From an uncultured Ruminococcus sp. (GTDB taxonomy: Bacteria > Bacillota > Clostridia > Oscillospirales > CAG-382), in NCBI GenBank assembly GCA_902783535.1, contig CACZRJ010000226.1:1-23028 (forward strand): 23,028 nucleotides of DNA, read 5' to 3'. Shown piece by piece: positions 20,262 through 23,028 of the stretch (position 1 is the first letter of the stretch; each line of letters starts with the position of its first letter). A model generated the notes under the pieces. That model saw only the letters and a list, made by a program, of their open reading frames with translations, did no database searches and had not been told where the DNA came from. A program made the position numbers and the translations under genes.

Positions 20262-23028
20262 TTATGACTTGTTTTTTCTGTTTTTGGCGATCAGGAGAAC
20301 GAGTGCGGTCGCGACAGCAATCAAACAAACGGCGAACAGGATCCACTGAATCACATGGGATTTTTTGGATTCTTCTTCCGAGCGTATGCTTTCCTCCGCC
20401 GCTTTTGCGGATTCCTCTCTCGCTGATTCTTCGGCACGCCTTGATTCCTCTTCCAACCGGATTCTTTCGAGTTCGTCGAGCTCGGAGACTCTTTCTTCGA
20501 TTCTGTCGTAAAGCGTTTCGACCTCGAACAGATAAATGCGGTTTTTCTGAAGTGCGGCGTGCATCTCTTCAGAAGCCTTGAGAAGTGTTGCGTCGTCAGG
20601 ATATCTTCCGGCTTCCTCAATGGCTTTTTCATACCGTTCGGAATCCAGTCCGTAGATTTCAATTTCTGAGATGGCGCCGCTCCGGTACGAATCGTTTTCT
20701 TCATCGTAGATCCTTGCGTTCTGGGTAAACTTGATATATCTCGTCTTTTGAAGCGGGACCAGAAGCACATCGTCCTTTTTGCCGCCCGACTGCCCCTCGG
20801 CCGTCTGATAGATCACAGTGAAGGAATCTCCGTCCTCGGAAAGCGAGACTTCATAGGAAGGAACATGGTTTGAAAACCGGATGACGATCTGATTGATGCT
20901 GTGAACAGACCCGATGTCCAGCATCAGCCACTGTTCGTCCTGATCGTTGCAGAAGACCGTATCCGTTTCCGTTGATCCGTCGACGGCGCTCTTGGATTCG
21001 GGTACATGGTTGTCCGCGGGAGAATTTCTTACATTTACATGCTTTTTCAAGGCAAGGTTGCCGTCCGCTCTCTGGTCCTCGAAACCATCCGGATACGGCA
21101 GGATTTTCAGATCGGAAACAGAGACGCCGTCCGACCCGATTTCCTGCAGCGGAATGCAGAAGGAAGCGGACTGCTTGTAACCGTTCGGAGAAACTGATTC
21201 CGGAACGAAAGCGTACACGCCGTCTACGACAAGAACGGTCTGGTCAGACGTGCCGTAGAAGGAAAGATGCGTTTTTCTCCCGGGCTCCAGACGATAGTCA
21301 TAAAGCATTCCGAAGCCGTCGAACTGTTTCTCCCCGGCGGAAGCATTCTCGGAAGACGCGTCAGATAAGCCGTAGAACTTCTTGAAACTCAGCGCTCCGT
21401 TCCCGTTGACGGACAAACAGCCGTAGTCTCCGCTCAGGATTTTCGATTCTCCCGGACGGCCGTTCCACTCGACGTCGGCTTCCATCAGATAAGGATAGCC
21501 GATCCACGGATAGGACCGGATCGTTTCGTCATCGATCTCTGTGTTCGGAACACCGGCAGGCAGCGCAGGACCGGGAAGAAGCGAAACGGATTCGAACCGT
21601 TCCATGAAATCTCCGGCGCTGTGATCCGCCGTTTTGTTTCCGGTCCATGTTTTTTCGGAAACGAGTGCGACAAGAAATCTCAGTCTGTCAAATACATCCC
21701 GGGCCGAATAACCGCGGAGGTAGGAAAGATCGTTCCAAAGCGAGAATGACGCTCCTTTCAGCTGGCGGTTTGCGGGATCGATGGCAGACGACGGTCCCGT
21801 ACCAAGATAGTTGACGAACCAGCCTTCATAGAGAGATTCGATGTCCGCGTAATCGGAAAACCCGAAATTTCCTCCGGGAACGCAGTTCAGAACAGGTGCG
21901 CAGGAGTTAATGATATTCAGATGCATGTCGATCATCGACTGCCCGTCAGAATTGCTGACGGCAAAATAATTGGCCTGCACGTCCGATTTAGCCGTTACGT
22001 TTTTCAACTGACCGGAATAACCGTCACCTCCAAACGTTCCCCAGAAACGCGGTGTAAAATGACGCGAAATGCAGTGACGGATCAGTTCGTCCAGATATGC
22101 GACCATCTCGTTTTCGTAGCCTTCGGGATATTCGTCTGCGCCGATGTGGACAATCCCGGACGCGAAGACGGGATGTGACCCTGAAATATATTCGTCCAAA
22201 AGGCTTTTAACGAAAACGGCCGTTTCAGGTTTCGTCACGTCAAGGTGCGTCGTGTCAAGCATCAGATCGGGTACAACGGCCGCAAAGCATCCGGAATGCG
22301 CGGGCGTCGAGATTTCGGTAACGACATTTATATGGTATTTTTTGGCCCGTTCCTGAAAGCTCCTGTAATCGGCTTTCGAGTAGAACCCGTCTTTTGAAGT
22401 CAGTCCCTCCACATCGCTTTCCAGACGGAATGCGGAAAATCCTGTCCCGTTGTCATTGATGTGAATGTGGATTTCGTTCATTTTGAACAATGCGAAGTAT
22501 TTGGTGATTCTTTCGACATACTCCAGCGGAATGTACATCCGGGCAACATCGAGCATTCCGGATCGAATCTCGTATTGCGGATAATCTACTGCAGTCCCGT
22601 TCGGAAAACTCCCCTCCGTTGCGACGGACTGAAGAAAAGTGATCATTCCGTAGAAAAATCCCAAGCTGTCTCTCGCAGACAGTTTGATGATGGAGGAGGA
22701 TTCGAGAACGTATCCCCCCGCAGGAAGAGATTTGTCATCGTACGAAAGAAGATAAATATCTCCGGCACCGGGAGGGTCTTTTGAAAACTCCGTAGGATAA
22801 CCCATCAGATCATGGAAGAACTCAAGAATCATATCCGCGTCTGAAGAATTCAGGATCGATCCGCCGCTTCCGAGACAAATCCTCATGCCTTCTTTTGCTT
22901 CAAATCTTCCTTTTCCCCCGGACCATTCCGCAACGGCCGGAATGACCTTCGGCGGACCGTTCGGGTCCTGCTGGGGCTCCTGCGCGGCAGAAGGAATAGC
23001 AAAGTGCCCCGCAATTATTTGAAGCAGG
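20262..23028 (-). CDS. Surface-anchored GH20 beta-hexosaminidase or lacto-N-biosidase-like enzyme, 5' end beyond window
   Basis: GH20 enzymes release terminal N-acetylhexosamine, or lacto-N-biose, from glycans by substrate-assisted catalysis. An ATG occurs at 22886, but the frame stays open for 47 more codons to the window edge. That stretch reads like a signal-peptide end (GHFAIPSAAQ) followed by the GH20 N-terminal domain opening (KVIPAVAEW), so the true start is outside. Counting from the first full codon: GH20b about 25-150, catalytic barrel about 152-450 with the Asp298-Glu299 pair in VHIGADEYPEGY, a beta-sandwich region about 512-652, a discoidin/CBM32-type module about 657-793, a charged Glu/Ser/Ala/Arg stalk about 842-889, a membrane helix 892-914 and tail KNRKNKS. 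No LPXTG is present, so the protein is held by the helix. HIGADEY resembles StrH/LnbB-type enzymes. Confidence 0.92.
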   Translation of the reverse strand, partial: LLQIIAGHFAIPSAAQEPQQDPNGPPKVIPAVAEWSGGKGRFEAKEGMRICLGSGGSILNSSDADMILEFFHDLMGYPTEFSKDPPGAGDIYLLSYDDKSLPAGGYVLESSSIIKLSARDSLGFFYGMITFLQSVATEGSFPNGTAVDYPQYEIRSGMLDVARMYIPLEYVERITKYFALFKMNEIHIHINDNGTGFSAFRLESDVEGLTSKDGFYSKADYRSFQERAKKYHINVVTEISTPAHSGCFAAVVPDLMLDTTHLDVTKPETAVFVKSLLDEYISGSHPVFASGIVHIGADEYPEGYENEMVAYLDELIRHCISRHFTPRFWGTFGGDGYSGQLKNVTAKSDVQANYFAVSNSDGQSMIDMHLNIINSCAPVLNCVPGGNFGFSDYADIESLYEGWFVNYLGTGPSSAIDPANRQLKGASFSLWNDLSYLRGYSARDVFDRLRFLVALVSEKTWTGNKTADHSAGDFMERFESVSLLPGPALPAGVPNTEIDDETIRSYPWIGYPYLMEADVEWNGRPGESKILSGDYGCLSVNGNGALSFKKFYGLSDASSENASAGEKQFDGFGMLYDYRLEPGRKTHLSFYGTSDQTVLVVDGVYAFVPESVSPNGYKQSASFCIPLQEIGSDGVSVSDLKILPYPDGFEDQRADGNLALKKHVNVRNSPADNHVPESKSAVDGSTETDTVFCNDQDEQWLMLDIGSVHSINQIVIRFSNHVPSYEVSLSEDGDSFTVIYQTAEGQSGGKKDDVLLVPLQKTRYIKFTQNARIYDEENDSYRSGAISEIEIYGLDSERYEKAIEEAGRYPDDATLLKASEEMHAALQKNRIYLFEVETLYDRIEERVSELDELERIRLEEESRRAEESAREESAKAAEESIRSEEESKKSHVIQWILFAVCLIAVATALVLLIAKNRKNKS

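Noticed and set aside
20262..20400. LPXTG-type sortase anchor at the GH20 C-terminus
   Set aside because: No LPXTG-like motif precedes the membrane helix; the stalk ends EEESKKSHVIQW and leads directly into the helix.
1..23028. CRISPR arrays, tRNAs, insertion sequences, toxin-antitoxin pairs or phage genes
   Set aside because: I found no regularly spaced repeats, cloverleaf sequences, transposase or integrase motifs, or terminal inverted repeats; nearly all DNA is occupied by housekeeping or metabolic genes.

Overview
The window looks like chromosomal DNA of a Clostridia-like anaerobe (Bacillota) of roughly even base composition. Supporting signs are strong AGGAGG-type ribosome binding sites, consensus sigma-A promoters, a CIRCE heat-shock operator, a MurD of clostridial style, an RNase P RNA with type-A sequence features (Bacilli normally carry type B), and oxygen-sensitive ferredoxin-dependent 2-oxoacid oxidoreductase genes. 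I see no tRNA, CRISPR, insertion sequence, phage gene or integration site.

Left part (1-2365), mostly minus strand: the 5' end of htpG with a perfect CIRCE operator, then a prfB gene with no programmed frameshift followed by a small two-helix membrane protein, then rnpB with its own promoter and terminator. A promoter pointing the other way opens the next block.

Plus-strand operon (2306-8095): murD, three tandem paralogous M42 metallo-aminopeptidases with very tight spacing, and a PLP-dependent methionine gamma-lyase-family protein. A 12-bp stem terminator lies between this operon and the convergent minus-strand block. The likely theme is intracellular peptide and amino-acid breakdown, with murD first in the transcript.

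Minus-strand run (23028 down to 8097): fourteen genes in one direction, with gaps of 29 nt or less except one of 120 nt. In transcription order they are a surface GH20 hexosaminidase or lacto-N-biosidase-like enzyme (its start lies beyond the right edge), a metallophosphoesterase, a patatin-like lipase, an acyl-CoA synthetase, iorA, iorB, a phenylacetate-CoA ligase (paaK type), a two-ACT-domain protein, a maltose/galactoside acetyltransferase, psuG, an unrecognised 205-aa protein, an S51 peptidase, a HAD hydrolase and a PHP-domain protein. The core (iorAB, paaK, ACT) is a module for oxidising aryl-pyruvates from Trp, Phe and Tyr to aryl-acetyl-CoA and aryl-acetates. Together with the peptidases it suggests an amino-acid-fermenting, probably host-associated bacterium.

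No clearly novel defence or mobile system is visible. The points most worth checking are the frameshift-free prfB, the CIRCE-controlled htpG, the triple M42 array, the LnbB/StrH-like GH20 anchored by a C-terminal helix, and the psuG block with an unknown protein and no adjacent pseudouridine kinase.
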